Source: Scleromitrula shiraiana (taxonomy: Eukaryota > Ascomycota > Leotiomycetes > Helotiales > Sclerotiniaceae). From it: DNA of 64,000 bases. Made by a program: the position numbers and the translations under genes. The notes beneath the pieces were generated by a model, which worked only from the letters and a program-made list of their open reading frames with translations, had not been told where the DNA came from and made no database searches. The stretch spans positions 3,534,001 to 3,598,000 of the forward strand of contig JABELC010000005.1 in NCBI GenBank assembly GCA_028455995.1. The letters run 5' to 3'. Shown piece by piece: positions 1 through 10,432 of the stretch (the stretch's first letter is position 1; every line of letters starts with the position of its first letter).

Positions 1-626
1 ATAGATCGAATTATAAATTTTTTACTTTATTAAAATTATAGAATTATAATTATTAATTGATTTTTAATTAAATTTAAAAAAATGGTGATGCAATAATAGA
101 TTGGGGTGATTTTGAGCTCGCTTAAATATAAGTTGCCTAGTACTGTATATAAAATTCAATTTTTAATTAATTACAAGTTTAATATATCAATATTTAAACT
201 TTTAATATGCTTAAATATTAAAATAGCCGATTTTCTAAAATTTATTTAGGGAACTCATTGAATTCTATTCAGGTTCGCTTTTTGAATAGGTGATACTGTA
301 GGGGTACATATATGCTCTATCGGTACTGTTCACAATAACTGTTATCCGAAAACGATTATCCGAAAACCGCTTTCGCATTCCGGAAACCTACCAACCGTAG
401 CCATTCATGTAGTTAGTGCCTTTTAACCGTAAAGCTCATCCAGCCAATTAGCGACCAAGCTTAAAAATTAAATATGTTTTGCTTTGAAGAATGATTGGTT
501 TGGTCAGTGTTAGGTGCTCACCGTTCGAGATTGCATATACCTACATTAACACAGTACCAATTTCAGTCCACAATTTAGTAAATTTGTTGAGTTTGTCTTC
601 AATGTAGAAGACTCCAAAAGTCAAGT
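1..626. other. AT-rich spacer, no gene seen
   Basis: Strongly AT-rich sequence with no convincing open frame on either strand. It resembles the repeat-like, transition-mutated DNA that follows at 1174-2276. Nothing specific is recognisable. Confidence 0.5.
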
Positions 627-1173
627 ATGACTTCTTCGCATTATTCTATACACTACACTAATACCAATACTCGCATGCCAGTGCCCCAAAAGTTATTCGC
701 TCGCGATCTTGCTAATTACTGCGATTCTGAACTTGATCGATATCTTGAACTTAATGGAAGGTAGAGTTATTTCATAATTCTTAAATTCAAAAAGAGTTAT
801 ACTGAAATTTTCATTCAGATGTATTCATGTTGAAGATCCTGAGAATTTATCTACAGATATTATTCAAAGATTAAAACATGAGTACAAACAGATCAAGATC
901 GCTCATCTCCATCTTTATCTCATGCAATCAATTTAAACTATGTCTCTTCACGTCTCAAAAATACACCTTCTTACAAAACAACATCTCCTTCAAGAAGATC
1001 CTTCTCTTCCGCATCAACCCTGTCCTTCGCTGACAATAAGCTTGTATCAATTACTCAAGCGTGAAGACTTGATTGAGGGTTTTGACAAACTTCTTCAATT
1101 TCCCGGACTATGGGTAGGGTTGGAGCTTGGGAATATCCAGAAGCATCTGGCTTCGAGTTGTGACGAGGTCTGA
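627..1173 (+). pseudogene. Degenerate small gene, unknown function
   Basis: An ATG at 627 opens a frame reading MTSSHYSIHY and continuing to LELNGR. A plausible intron (GTAGAG donor near 760, TTCATTCAG acceptor near 819) then joins it to CIHVEDPENL and on to TAA at 934. In a neighbouring frame a Ser/Pro/Thr-rich stretch continues, and in a third frame a segment from about 1060 (REDLIEGFDKLLQF) runs to a stop at 1173. The way coding-like text hops between frames suggests a gene broken by indels, or a small two-exon gene ending at 936. I do not recognise the family. It lies at the edge of an AT-rich, apparently mutated repeat region, which favours decay. Confidence 0.3.
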
Positions 1174-2276
1174 TCCAACCCTGTCCCATTGAATTCACTA
1201 CATTTTTAATATCGACTATAAAAGATAAGAAGATACTTTGACCATGTTTAGTAATTAATTAATAGCATATTTTTGCTACTACTAGTAATTGATAATCAAT
1301 TAATAATCAATCGATCATAATTGACTATAAGACCTAATTAATTTGTGCTTATTAACATAAAATTTTTTGATATACGCTAGGGTTATCTTTCAAGTTGTTA
1401 GTCATTGAATGACTCGTTTAAAATATATAAAAATTATTGATCACTAGTAATATATTATTGAATGCAAGGGTTATGTGAAGTAATTTTATCATGTGATTTA
1501 TTTAAAAAAAATTCTTTTTTAACTCGGATATTCAAGTTGTACAGTATTATTAATTGTAAAAAAAATTATTATTTATCAACAGAATCAATCGATTTAGCTA
1601 AAGTTTACGTGTGTTCGCTAGACGCGTAAACGTCAGCGGCGTATTGATAGATAATAGGGGTATTGATGGTATTGATGATGTTGATGAAGTTGATGAGGTT
1701 GATAAAGTTGATGATTAGTAAAAATATGGTATTATGTGGGGTAAATTCTATTCGTCAATTGACAGCAAATTGCCGGCATACCCTTGCCAATTGACAGTCA
1801 ATCGGCAGTCAATCGGCCGCAAGATCCACTCATTGACATAAAAGAACTTTGACATACGCCGGGGCTATCCTTGTTAACCTGATTAGTCATTGACTGATAA
1901 AGACTATCCTTGTCTGTCAAAAGCATAAAATTCTTTTTGCTGATGTAATTTTATATTGATTAATAAAATAAACTGATTTATCAATGACTCGGAGATAGTC
2001 GATTTCAAGTTGTAAATAGAAGAAACTTGCCAATAGGGCGGACTACTACTAGTACTAGTAGTAGATCGAATTGCTACTAGTATGCTATCCGGAAAAAGAT
2101 ACGTAGTTGACATCTTGGCGCTCTTTGGCTCGGTCACGTGCACGCTTCGTCATCGTGCGGAGTAAATCTTACTGTATTATATAACTTAAATTTCTCGGAC
2201 CTTGGATTCGAACAAACGCGTACACCAGTACTACAACTTGATCCCCTAGATACTTCATACAATATTATATGACATC
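1174..2276. repeat. AT-rich spacer with diverged repeat copies
   Basis: No gene is seen. Two related segments, 1287-1410 and 1788-1896, align in short blocks and differ almost only by C/T and G/A changes, with the upstream copy AT-enriched. This is the pattern expected from repeat-induced point mutation. Between them lies an imperfect GAT/GTT-rich tandem tract (about 1657-1718). A perfect 22-bp palindrome sits at 2043-2064. Confidence 0.5.
2043..2064. repeat. Perfect 22-bp palindrome
   Basis: CTACTACTAGT immediately followed by its reverse complement ACTAGTAGTAG, no loop. It is 210 bp upstream of the GNAT gene start. Confidence 0.85.
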
Positions 2277-3116
2277 ATGGTTCTAAAAGTTGAGATTTGC
2301 AACGATGATGATATGCAACGGGTTTTCGAGATCTTTTGTCTGGCATTCGGTACCAAAGTAGCTTTGATTGAAGCGATGTACCCTAAGAAAGATACCCCGG
2401 AAGGACGACTCAGTGGAGGTAATCGTATGATGGAAACTAAAAATAAAGATCCTCATACGACTTATCTCAAGACTGTCGATACAGAAACTGGGGCTATAAC
2501 CGCTTTTGCTAAGTGGAATATTTGGAAAAATGTTATCCCACCGGAAAAGGACTTAGATGGCGATTACTGGGAGAGTCAAGAGGAGAAAGATTGGGCTCAG
2601 CATTTGGGTAGAGAGTTTTTGCAAAAGCGTCGGAAGGCGATCAGAGATTCGGGAGGGAATTTAGTTTGTAAGATAACTGTGAAATAATGACTGTGAGATC
2701 TATTGTCATGGTGTTTGTTGACTAGTGATTGTATCTTAGCTTTGGATATTCTCGGTGTCGATCCTGAATACCAACGTCGAGGTGCCGGCAAACTTTTGGT
2801 CAAATGGGGAACTGAGAAAGCTGATGAGCTTGGATATATGGTATGTGATTCTCTTATTTGATAATGGTCTCATAACTGGCTTGCCAATGTGTGCCCATTT
2901 AATTGAAACAGAAAATTAGCTTTCCATTGGCAATAATCTCTAATGTGAGTGAGAATCTAGGCAGTTGTTGAAGGTTCTGGAGCTGCACGAAAATTGTATG
3001 AATCTGAGGGATTCGAATATGTTGATCTAGTTGAAATCAAAGTCCCGGAAAGACGGAGTGACAGGAAAGTGAATCCCAGTTTATGGATGGTAAGGCCAGC
3101 AAAGAAATTAAATTGA
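2277..3116 (+). CDS. GNAT-family N-acetyltransferase
   Basis: Three exons, 2277-2667, 2740-2840 and 2961-3116, give a protein of about 215 residues. Phases are consistent across GTAAGA..TTAG and GTATGT..CTAG introns. The N-terminal part starts MVLKVEICNDDDMQRVFEIF, typical of fungal GNAT proteins. The acetyl-CoA pyrophosphate-binding motif A is clear across the second exon: LDILGVDPEYQRRGAGKLLV (Q/R-x-x-G-x-G/A). The third exon provides the C-terminal motif B region, with AARKLYESEGFEYVD. The family transfers acetyl from acetyl-CoA to an amine; the substrate here cannot be told. It is the only apparently intact gene among pseudogenes in the first 9 kb. Downstream, 3117-4090 is AT-rich without a recognisable gene. 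Confidence 0.85.
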
Positions 3117-4090
3117 GCATCAAAGTTCTAGAGAAGATGATCATGTACTTAGATGGATGAGGTACGAGCCCCTAGCTAAAGTTCTTTACTGCAAGAGCAT
3201 ATAATCAACAGATCCTTCAGACTCATCTTCTGTTTATGCCAGCATTAAGTAAGTCGTCTATAACAGAGATAATACCAAAAGGACAGCACAACACCAAGAG
3301 CAGGTGAATCACAAAATTCTACTTCTCATGATAGCTAGCAAGGCTAAATAAAAGGACTGTTGTTATTATGGGAACTTGTGCTCCCTCGATATACTAGTGG
3401 GTGGGAGAGGAGAAATTCGGTCCATGATAGAATTGCGAAAGCAAGTGTATGGCTTTTTGTTATCAATTTCGAGTTAACTATCCCAAACAATTGAGATATT
3501 CCTATAAATTTTGTCTTCAATCAAAGTAAGATTGAACGTGGTATTGGTAGGGGTAGAAATTATCATATCCTATTATTCATTAATGGATATCAGTTCGACA
3601 AATATAATAAGTATTTTTCTCGAATTTTATTTTTTATCTAATACTACCCATTATATTCACTATAATAATGTAAATACATTTAGTCAAGAATCTTGGTCCT
3701 CAAACACAATTTCCTGTCCCCAAAAGGATTTTGAATCACTATCACTGCTATGATGGTTACAATTCCCTCACGTTAACTTTGTTATCACTGGATAATGATA
3801 GGGTAAAGATTGTCGGGTTTAAGCCTTTTTCCAATATTACAATTTGGTCGACATATAAATGCTCGATATTAGTACCTATGCAAAGCTGGAAGGAGAGAGT
3901 TGACAATTATTGATGAGTAAAAATGATGATATAACTTGAAATTACAAAGTGGTATGCTGATGTGTGTTAATTTCTTTATATTCATTTCTCGCAATATAAT
4001 AAGTTATACATAAATCGATAGCCCGATACTCCGAGACCATTAACTTAAGTCAGCCAACTTCTAGAGAACCTTTAGCTCTTTGCCATCTTG
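3117..4090. other. Spacer, no gene seen
   Basis: AT-rich DNA. Short open frames on the plus strand (for example 3511-3753) have no recognisable motifs and look like chance. Confidence 0.4.
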
Positions 4091-4279
4091 CTATTTACTT
4101 GCTACCATCACTTTCAAAGCAACATAACGCTCAGAAACTTTATCTTTTATTAACCAGACATTTGAGAACCCTCCAAAACCAAGTTTGTGGATAACTTTGT
4201 ATCTATCATTGAATTAATCATCTAGATGAATAAGATAAAATCCACGGGGCATAAAGTTCTCAATTTCTTCGATGATATC
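4091..4279 (-). pseudogene. SRPK-type protein kinase fragment
   Basis: On the minus strand one frame reads ENFMPRGFYLIHLDD, a TAA stop (4214-4216), then FNDRYKVIHKLGFGGFSNVW followed by LIKDKVSERYVALKV and a TAG stop (4091-4093). The phrase about a rich Gly loop followed by W and the preceding Y-x-P-V/I-H-L-D/G line are the signature of the N-lobe of fungal SR-protein kinases (SRPK/Dsk1 type): glycine loop, then the VAIK-like lysine (ALKV). The C-lobe with the catalytic HRD/DFG motifs is not found downstream. It is therefore a truncated remnant with at least two in-frame stops, not an active kinase. The 64-codon plus-strand ORF at 4369-4563 nearby is unrecognised. Confidence 0.7.
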
Positions 4280-4702
4280 TAAAAAAGATCGCTCGTGTTG
4301 TTGAAAAACGTGGAGATAGAATGCCTACCTGACATCCTTTTCTCTGCCCTGATAGAAAACATTTTGTCGTGGGTACTCCTTCAAGTTGTCTTCATAGACA
4401 GGAATATGCTCAGCCCTCCTTAATTTCTATCGATAAATTATATGAAAAAACGTCATATTCTATAAATAGACGTTTAATTGATGATAATAATGATAACTGG
4501 ATAATATTTGATGACCTCAAACCCAACGCAAATATATATATCTCAAATGCTCCACAAGAATAAACATTGACTTGTCTAAAAACACATCAATATTCCTGTT
4601 GATGAAAATGTCGAGATTTTCGTGAATGTGTAAGAAATCCTACTAGATAATACTAACGGCTAATAGCAAGGATCACAAGCAAGCAAAGAAAGCTCTCCAT
4701 CA

Positions 4703-5197
4703 ATGTCTATTCTCCCTTCGAGAAAATCCAACAATTCATCCCAAGCTTTTAGAAAGAGAAAACGAGATTCTCCCGTGAAGATGAAGGATTATGAGAATAA
4801 GCATGCTAATAAACGCCCGAAGATCTCTGACAGAATTAGATCACCACCTCTAAAGTGGAAGGGGATTTTACTCGAAAACGGTACGGAGGATCTCGAGTCT
4901 CTACACAGCAAAGTTGACCTACTGGAGATCACTAACAAAAGATTGGAGGGGGGGAAGAATAAATATAAGCAGGACTCAAATGTGCACAGAGATATTGCGA
5001 AATAATTGTTCAGTCGACTTCAGAATCAAGTAAAAGAAGAGGTCAAGAACACCAGAGCAAATGCTATCAATTTTTCTAAGTTCTGCGAGGGTCTCATGGA
5101 GGGTGCGGAAGAAGGGTTCATTGAACACGCTCTGAAATGCTTCAAAGAGGGTGCGAAGACCTTGGAGAATCTCGCCAGAGAAATAGCGGAGACTTAG
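4703..5197 (+). pseudogene. Basic coiled-coil-like ORF split by in-frame stop
   Basis: A single frame runs from ATG 4703 to TAG 5195-5197 but carries TAA at 5003-5005. The first part (100 codons) is lysine/arginine rich, with NLS-like clusters (RKRKRDSP, NKRPK) and a Leu-heptad-like stretch (LESLHSKVDLLEITNKRLEG). The second part (63 codons after the stop) is acidic-amphipathic (FSRLQNQVKEEVKNTRANA, EGAEEGFIEHALKCFKEGAK). The same frame being kept on both sides of the stop suggests one original protein of about 164 residues broken by a point mutation. A canonical intron removing the stop was not found. The family is not recognised. Confidence 0.45.
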
Positions 5198-5861
5198 TAG
5201 TTAGAGGGGTGATTAGCAGAGAAAGGGAGAAACCGAGGAATAAGAAACTGGTGCAAGTTTTCGAAGCGGATACACATGATAATCTAGCATGATCTTTGAT
5301 TTCGGCATCGTACGGACCAATATTTCCACATGACCTTACATTTCGTTTTACAATATCTTTATTACAAGCTTTATATAATGACTGATAGTGAAAGAAATTT
5401 TCTTCGAGCTACTATGTTTGGTTTGGCGTTAAAACTTACCAAAAAGCCAAACTCAATGTACAGGAATTTCGGATATAAACCACGTCAGATAAAGGGCTTT
5501 TAAGACATTTCCAAACTTTTCCAGTATCTAATTCGACAATTTGTCTTCGCGATACATGGCAAGAACACATGCAATACAGAGAGCCTGGGTAGACTGTGGT
5601 AATCGAAATATGTATTTGCCAATTACGAAATTTCATGAAATAGCATCTCCTCTCGAGCTTTGTATGGTTCTCACAATATCATAATTTCAATCAGTCTTCC
5701 CTCCATACATTACATCCTTCAGTAAATTGTCATTTAATAACCTGTTGTTTTCACTATTCATGCTTCTTCACAAAATTTCTCATGATTTCTTTTGTACTAT
5801 AACATTGATTGAGTATATAACCAACATACAGCAAAAGAGAATTGAATCAAGAGTATGGAAC
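5198..5861. other. Spacer, no gene seen
   Basis: No frame with recognisable motifs. It contains the region downstream of the minus-strand kinase-like pseudogene that ends at 5862. Confidence 0.4.
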
Positions 5862-7070
5862 TTACGAGTCTCTCAGCAAAGACTTGCTAGGGTATATAGA
5901 TGAACCATGTAGGTCAAATCTCCTATAATAAATCTGTCAATAAATAGGTATCAGGGTGAACTTTATTGGTTTCACGTACAACCAATACAATAATAAACGG
6001 TCTTCGAAGTCTTCTACTGGTTCTGATACGGGCATATGTTTGACATATTCCTGAATATATGGTCTGGTAATTATATGTCTGGGAATAAGCCACACCCCAA
6101 TATCATCTATATCATTGTTAGCACCAACTTGAAGCAAGTCGAAACGGACTTACATTCATTATGAGCATATAATGGAGTAGCATCAAACAGAACCGGCTTT
6201 CTAGTCTCCAAATCCACAGAAACATTTTCGTCCCAAAGATCTCCATGCACAAGAGTAGGTATCACAGATATTCCCTCGCTTTCCAACGGTCTAATAAGTC
6301 TTGGAAGAACCTTATCAAGAACAACACTTGTTAATCTCTCCATCTCTTCATTATACCCCTGAGCTTTGCTCTCAGCTTTAGCGATTGATCTCATCCCTCT
6401 CGAAAAACATTGTTTCCAAGTATCCAAAACGGGGAAAACAATCGGATCTTTGTCTTGGCATGCCCCCACACCTGATGTTTGATATGGCCAGCCGAATTTT
6501 CCACCTGGTCTAGCGCCACGTTTGTGCATCTCGGCAATTAGAGGGGCCATTTCAGATGCGAGAGGAATCTCTTCGTTCAGGGGGTGATATTCGGATATGT
6601 AAAAATATGTATGAGGAAGCTGGGATGACTCCTAGGCTCCCCATACGATGGGGCTGACAACAAAATCTGGGCTTATTTTATTCAATTCGGTATTGGACTT
6701 GTATTCGGCGGAACAAAGATGTTTTCCGGCTTCTCCTTGTAGCACCTGGAGCGTATTCCGAGTCAGTTTTTCTAGAAAATGATAGTTCAGTTTCACTTGA
6801 GTTATTTACCTTCATGAAATAGTTTATTATATCTCCATTTGCATCAATGGTTTCAATTTTCGCAGTTCGTGCCCAATATTAAGCTCCACTGGGAGAAATT
6901 TTGACGATTCTTCCGTCTGATGGTAGTTCTTTGGAATCGTTAGTACGGACCAAATCATCCCATGTAAATGGCAATAGGAACCCACTCTTAATAATCCCAT
7001 CATCGACGTATGAGATTGTTGAAACCGGAACTGGGGTTTCTTTATCCTATACTTCTGGTTCGAGAATCAT
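5862..7070 (-). pseudogene. Fructosamine/ketosamine-3-kinase-like pseudogene
   Basis: The minus strand encodes, over four splice-consistent exons (7070-6810, 6745-6154, 6106-5980, 5922-5862), a protein of the fructosamine-kinase/APH fold. Visible pieces: KISPSGA..YWARTAKIE, YFYISEYH, EMHKRGARPGGKFGWPYQTS, the phosphotransferase loop LVHGDLWDENVSVD (H-G-D-x-x-x-x-N), LFDATPLYAHNEY and MPVSEPVEDFEDR. The introns have canonical ends. In-frame stops occur at 7047-7049, 6879-6881 and 6632-6634, so no full protein can be made from this reading. The metal-binding D of the usual DAG/DPA triplet (here LFDAT) is present. Family members phosphorylate protein-bound ketosamines or are uncharacterised fungal kinases. 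A start upstream of 7070 is possible. A shorter product from the ATG at 6548-6550 (about 258 residues by the same splicing) would lack the N-lobe. Confidence 0.75.
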
Positions 7071-7826
7071 GTCTTGTAAATCAATTTGGATGAAGAACTT
7101 GAGCTGTTTGATTTCAAGTTCTTGAGACGTCGTGATAAGCAAATAAATCAACCTTAACTCGCGCCATCATCTCAACATACCAGAGATTGAGAATAAATAT
7201 TCTACTAATGGTCTGTGCCTATTCTAGACGCCCTCTAAGCTATCTCGATCACCATGAGTGGCGCGCAGATGCTTTATCTGACTATAAAACGCTGATAAAG
7301 ATATCATATGCGCCCCGCCCCCAAATCCTGACATTGGTCCACCCCCGCCTAGAACGGTATGCGTGAAGGAGGGACCAATTTCTGTCTGTGAGCCCAATAT
7401 TTCCGCGGCTGCCACCCAATTTCATAGATGATGGGCGCCGATATACCTAGTCTCGTGATGACTTTCCCTTTTAGTATCCGCATGCTCAATTTCATCTTAT
7501 CTAAGGGTGTCATTTTAAATGGACGGTGAGTTTTTCTAAATACATAATTTGTCAATCTGGTTATGGGTTCGAATTTTTAACCAACTCACTATGTTAGGTA
7601 GATTTTGAGGCAAAAGAAATTGCTATATATGCATTTGTATTTCTTGCATGACTTGTGGTGGAAGGTATTGATTATCATGTCGTGTTATATTTTAGCGACT
7701 TCCGAGTAAAACCAAGAAGGAAGAGCAAAAGGAATCTCCCACGGTTGATTATCGTTGTCGAAATTTTCATGGAGATAACTTTGGGAATCTTGACCTCCAT
7801 TTCATGTGAGAACATCGAACCCAATC
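7071..7826. other. Spacer between two pseudogenes
   Basis: Holds short overlapping minus-strand frames (7224-7415, 7349-7555) including a Gly-rich piece, GGGGPMSGFGGGAHM. No family is recognised and the frames conflict, so no gene is called. Confidence 0.35.
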
Positions 7827-9354
7827 ATGGCTGTAGAAACGATCGAGGCTTCAGAGTTGGAAGAACATTCCACCAATTCCTGTGGAAAAGGAGACAAGTC
7901 TGTCGATTCTGTGCCATTAGAGAATCTTCAACCATACACGGCATTCTTGATTCAATATAGATGGTTCCTGACAATTTTTCTTGGATATCGGCCCTTTCAT
8001 CCTCTCTTACCGCAAATATATATCTACCATTGCTTCGTCTCCTCGCAAATGACTACCACACATCTCAACAAGCTATCAATCTCATTATCACCCTCTACCT
8101 CGTTGTACAAGGTATTGCACCATCTATATTTTATCTTCCTTTAGATACATTCGGACATCGTCCCGTCTACCTCATAAGTTTTGGTTTATACACCGTCGCA
8201 TCTCTTGGACTCGTCTTTAGCAAGGGTAGTTATGTAGCTTTAGCGTTACTTCGAGCTCTTCAGAGTATAGGAGGATGTGCAAAATTATCAATTGCATATG
8301 CTTCAGTAGCAGATTTTGCACTACATGCGGAACGTGGAAAATTTCTGGCTCCCATGATGACAGCGGCTAATCTTGGTCATGTGATTGGACCGTTAATTGG
8401 GGGAGGTGCAATTGCGGCGACGAGACATCCTCGTTGAGCCTTTTGGACTCTGTTTATTTTCGGATCTCCTTCTATATTGTTGATTGGGTGGACTGTGCGC
8501 GAGACAAATCGGAAGATAGTTGGAAACAGTGCGGTACCTGCGAAAGGGATATGGCGGACGTGGACCAATGCTTTGGTGGCGAACAGAATGAGAAGCAAAC
8601 AAGTCCAGAAGGAGGATAATGCAGTTGGGCAAACTAAAAATGAAAAGATTGTTGGCGTTGAGAATACTATCAATGTCCAAGCAGAAGACGTAAACGTTGG
8701 AAAGACTGGAAAGAGAATCTTCAAGATCCCGAACGCACTAGGATCCTTGAGAATGCTGCTCTATAAGGATGCATTCACAGTACTCTGTTTGTGTACCTAA
8801 TTACCGCATCAATTCCATCAATATATGGAGTCGAGTATGGATTCAACGATTTGATTGTTGGGGTATGTCATCTTGCTGGATGTGCGGGTATCATCGCTGG
8901 TGGAGGGATCGCAGGACGACTCATGGACATGAATTATAAGCATACAGCCAAGAAAGCAGGAATGCCTGTGGATGTGAAATTTGGAAGAGACATAAACACC
9001 TTTTCAATAGAACAAGCTCGATCAAGAGGATCTTATGTAATCATTTCCATGATCGCTGCTGGGTTTGTTGGATATGGATGGGTTGTTCAATATCATGTTC
9101 ATCCAGCTGTTCCATTGATACTTCAATGTTATCCGGGTGGTTTATGCACTATTCTTCATCAAGTCTACAGCGAAATCCTCGTCGATATCTTCCCAGATAA
9201 TGCAGGAACTGCTGGTGCTGCGAACAACATTTGTCGTTGTGCTTTATCGGCAGCAGCAGTAGCTTCACTTCAACCATTGGTTAATGCAATATGTATTGTT
9301 GAGAGAGTTGGCTCAATGACTGCGGTTTATATCTTGCAGCATTGGGTACCGTAA
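7827..9354 (+). pseudogene. MFS transporter pseudogene (DHA1-like)
   Basis: From ATG 7827 the frame gives an acidic N-terminus ending QPYTAFLIQYRWFLTIFL; near 7980 the coding text moves to another frame with SSLTANIYLPLLRLLANDYH, the first helix signature of fungal drug:H+ antiporter-1 transporters. TGA at 8435-8437 interrupts RHPR-AFWTLFIFGSPSILL (Trp to stop is the simplest reading, a G-to-A change). The frame continues through the central loop to TAA 8798-8800, and the remaining helices (YLITASIPSIYGVEYG, GRLMDMNYK) appear in a third frame, starting near 8785. The C-terminus again leaves frame near 9350. Two or three indels plus a nonsense codon mean no functional carrier is encoded. Close relatives are QDR/Dtr-like or multidrug/organic-acid exporters; substrate unknown. 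Confidence 0.8.
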
Positions 9355-10432
9355 TGGAGGAAAGAAAGAAACTTGAAACGTTGAATTCGAATCAATGAAC
9401 CTTTGAATTATGATAGTTAACCAACGAGATCTTGGAAAGTGGATCTCGTTCCATACGATAACCCAAATACTGACTCTGAGGAGATAATATTAGAAAGCTT
9501 ATTTCCTTTCAACCGATATTTATGAGGATCTTAAATTGAGAAAGTGTCAAGCAGCATAGTCTGTGGAAGATATTTAAAATAAGATTCAAGTCAACTTCAG
9601 CCACCTCAAACGACAGCCACATTGAGAACCAAAGATGCCCCATCCAAAAAGAAAGAGACAGTATGTAGGAGCGCGGAATTGAACTCTAGTTTCACAATTT
9701 AGCAGTTGCTAGCCATTTCCCCTCACCAAGAACTGTTAGATATCTTCAAACTTCATATTTGTTTCCATTTGTCCAGACATATGATGAACATTCAACACTT
9801 GAACCAATTAGTCAACGCACAAGCACAATAAGCAAAGATAGAAACAACTAGTCGTGGGGTAGCATGGGGAAGATCAATTTAGCTGGAAATTACCCCGCAC
9901 CGCTAAATACGGAACATCCGAGCTCCCGCCTCCACATTCCATCCCCCAATTATTCGATAGTTTACACCAAGAAGATATAAGGTTAGCTGAGAGCTTTAAA
10001 CATCGCATAGCCTTCGCATAGTCCTTATCAAACTTCTTAGGTTTTATTTGTATTTTACTAGTTTTATGTTTGTGCTTCCCCATTTGTCCGTGGAGGTTGC
10101 TCGCACAAGGTGATTGGTTACCTGTTCTATGTACAGTACGGCGATGGCTGATCACTCTTTGATCAAATGATCTGGATAGATCGTCATGCAAGTACGTATT
10201 GATACAATAACCTTGAGTAACAAATGGATTCGGTTCCGAGGACGGGATGTAACCCCTCGTTTCTAGACTATAGATTTCAAATCGGAATAAATTCTCGTTG
10301 TCTCCCACATTGTATGTTGTGATTCAGGATATTTCTTTTTCTTGTGAAAGGTAGAAACGAATAAACGACCACTAGACCAAGCAGAGTGTAATATTTTGAA
10401 CTTTTTATATATTCTCATTATATCTTATCATA
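9355..10432. other. Spacer and monooxygenase promoter region
   Basis: No supported gene. A 144-codon minus-strand open frame (9874-10308) has no ATG at its start and no recognisable motif. The last 300 bp precede the plus-strand monooxygenase. Confidence 0.4.

Noticed and set aside
2190..2245. tRNA-like TTCGAATCC sequence on the minus strand
   Set aside because: The surrounding sequence does not form a T stem or acceptor stem.
7224..7555. Overlapping minus-strand frames with a Gly-rich piece
   Set aside because: The frames conflict, and no family or splicing supports either.
9874..10308. 144-codon minus-strand open frame
   Set aside because: No ATG at the start of the frame, no recognisable motif, and it lies in the promoter-side spacer of the monooxygenase.
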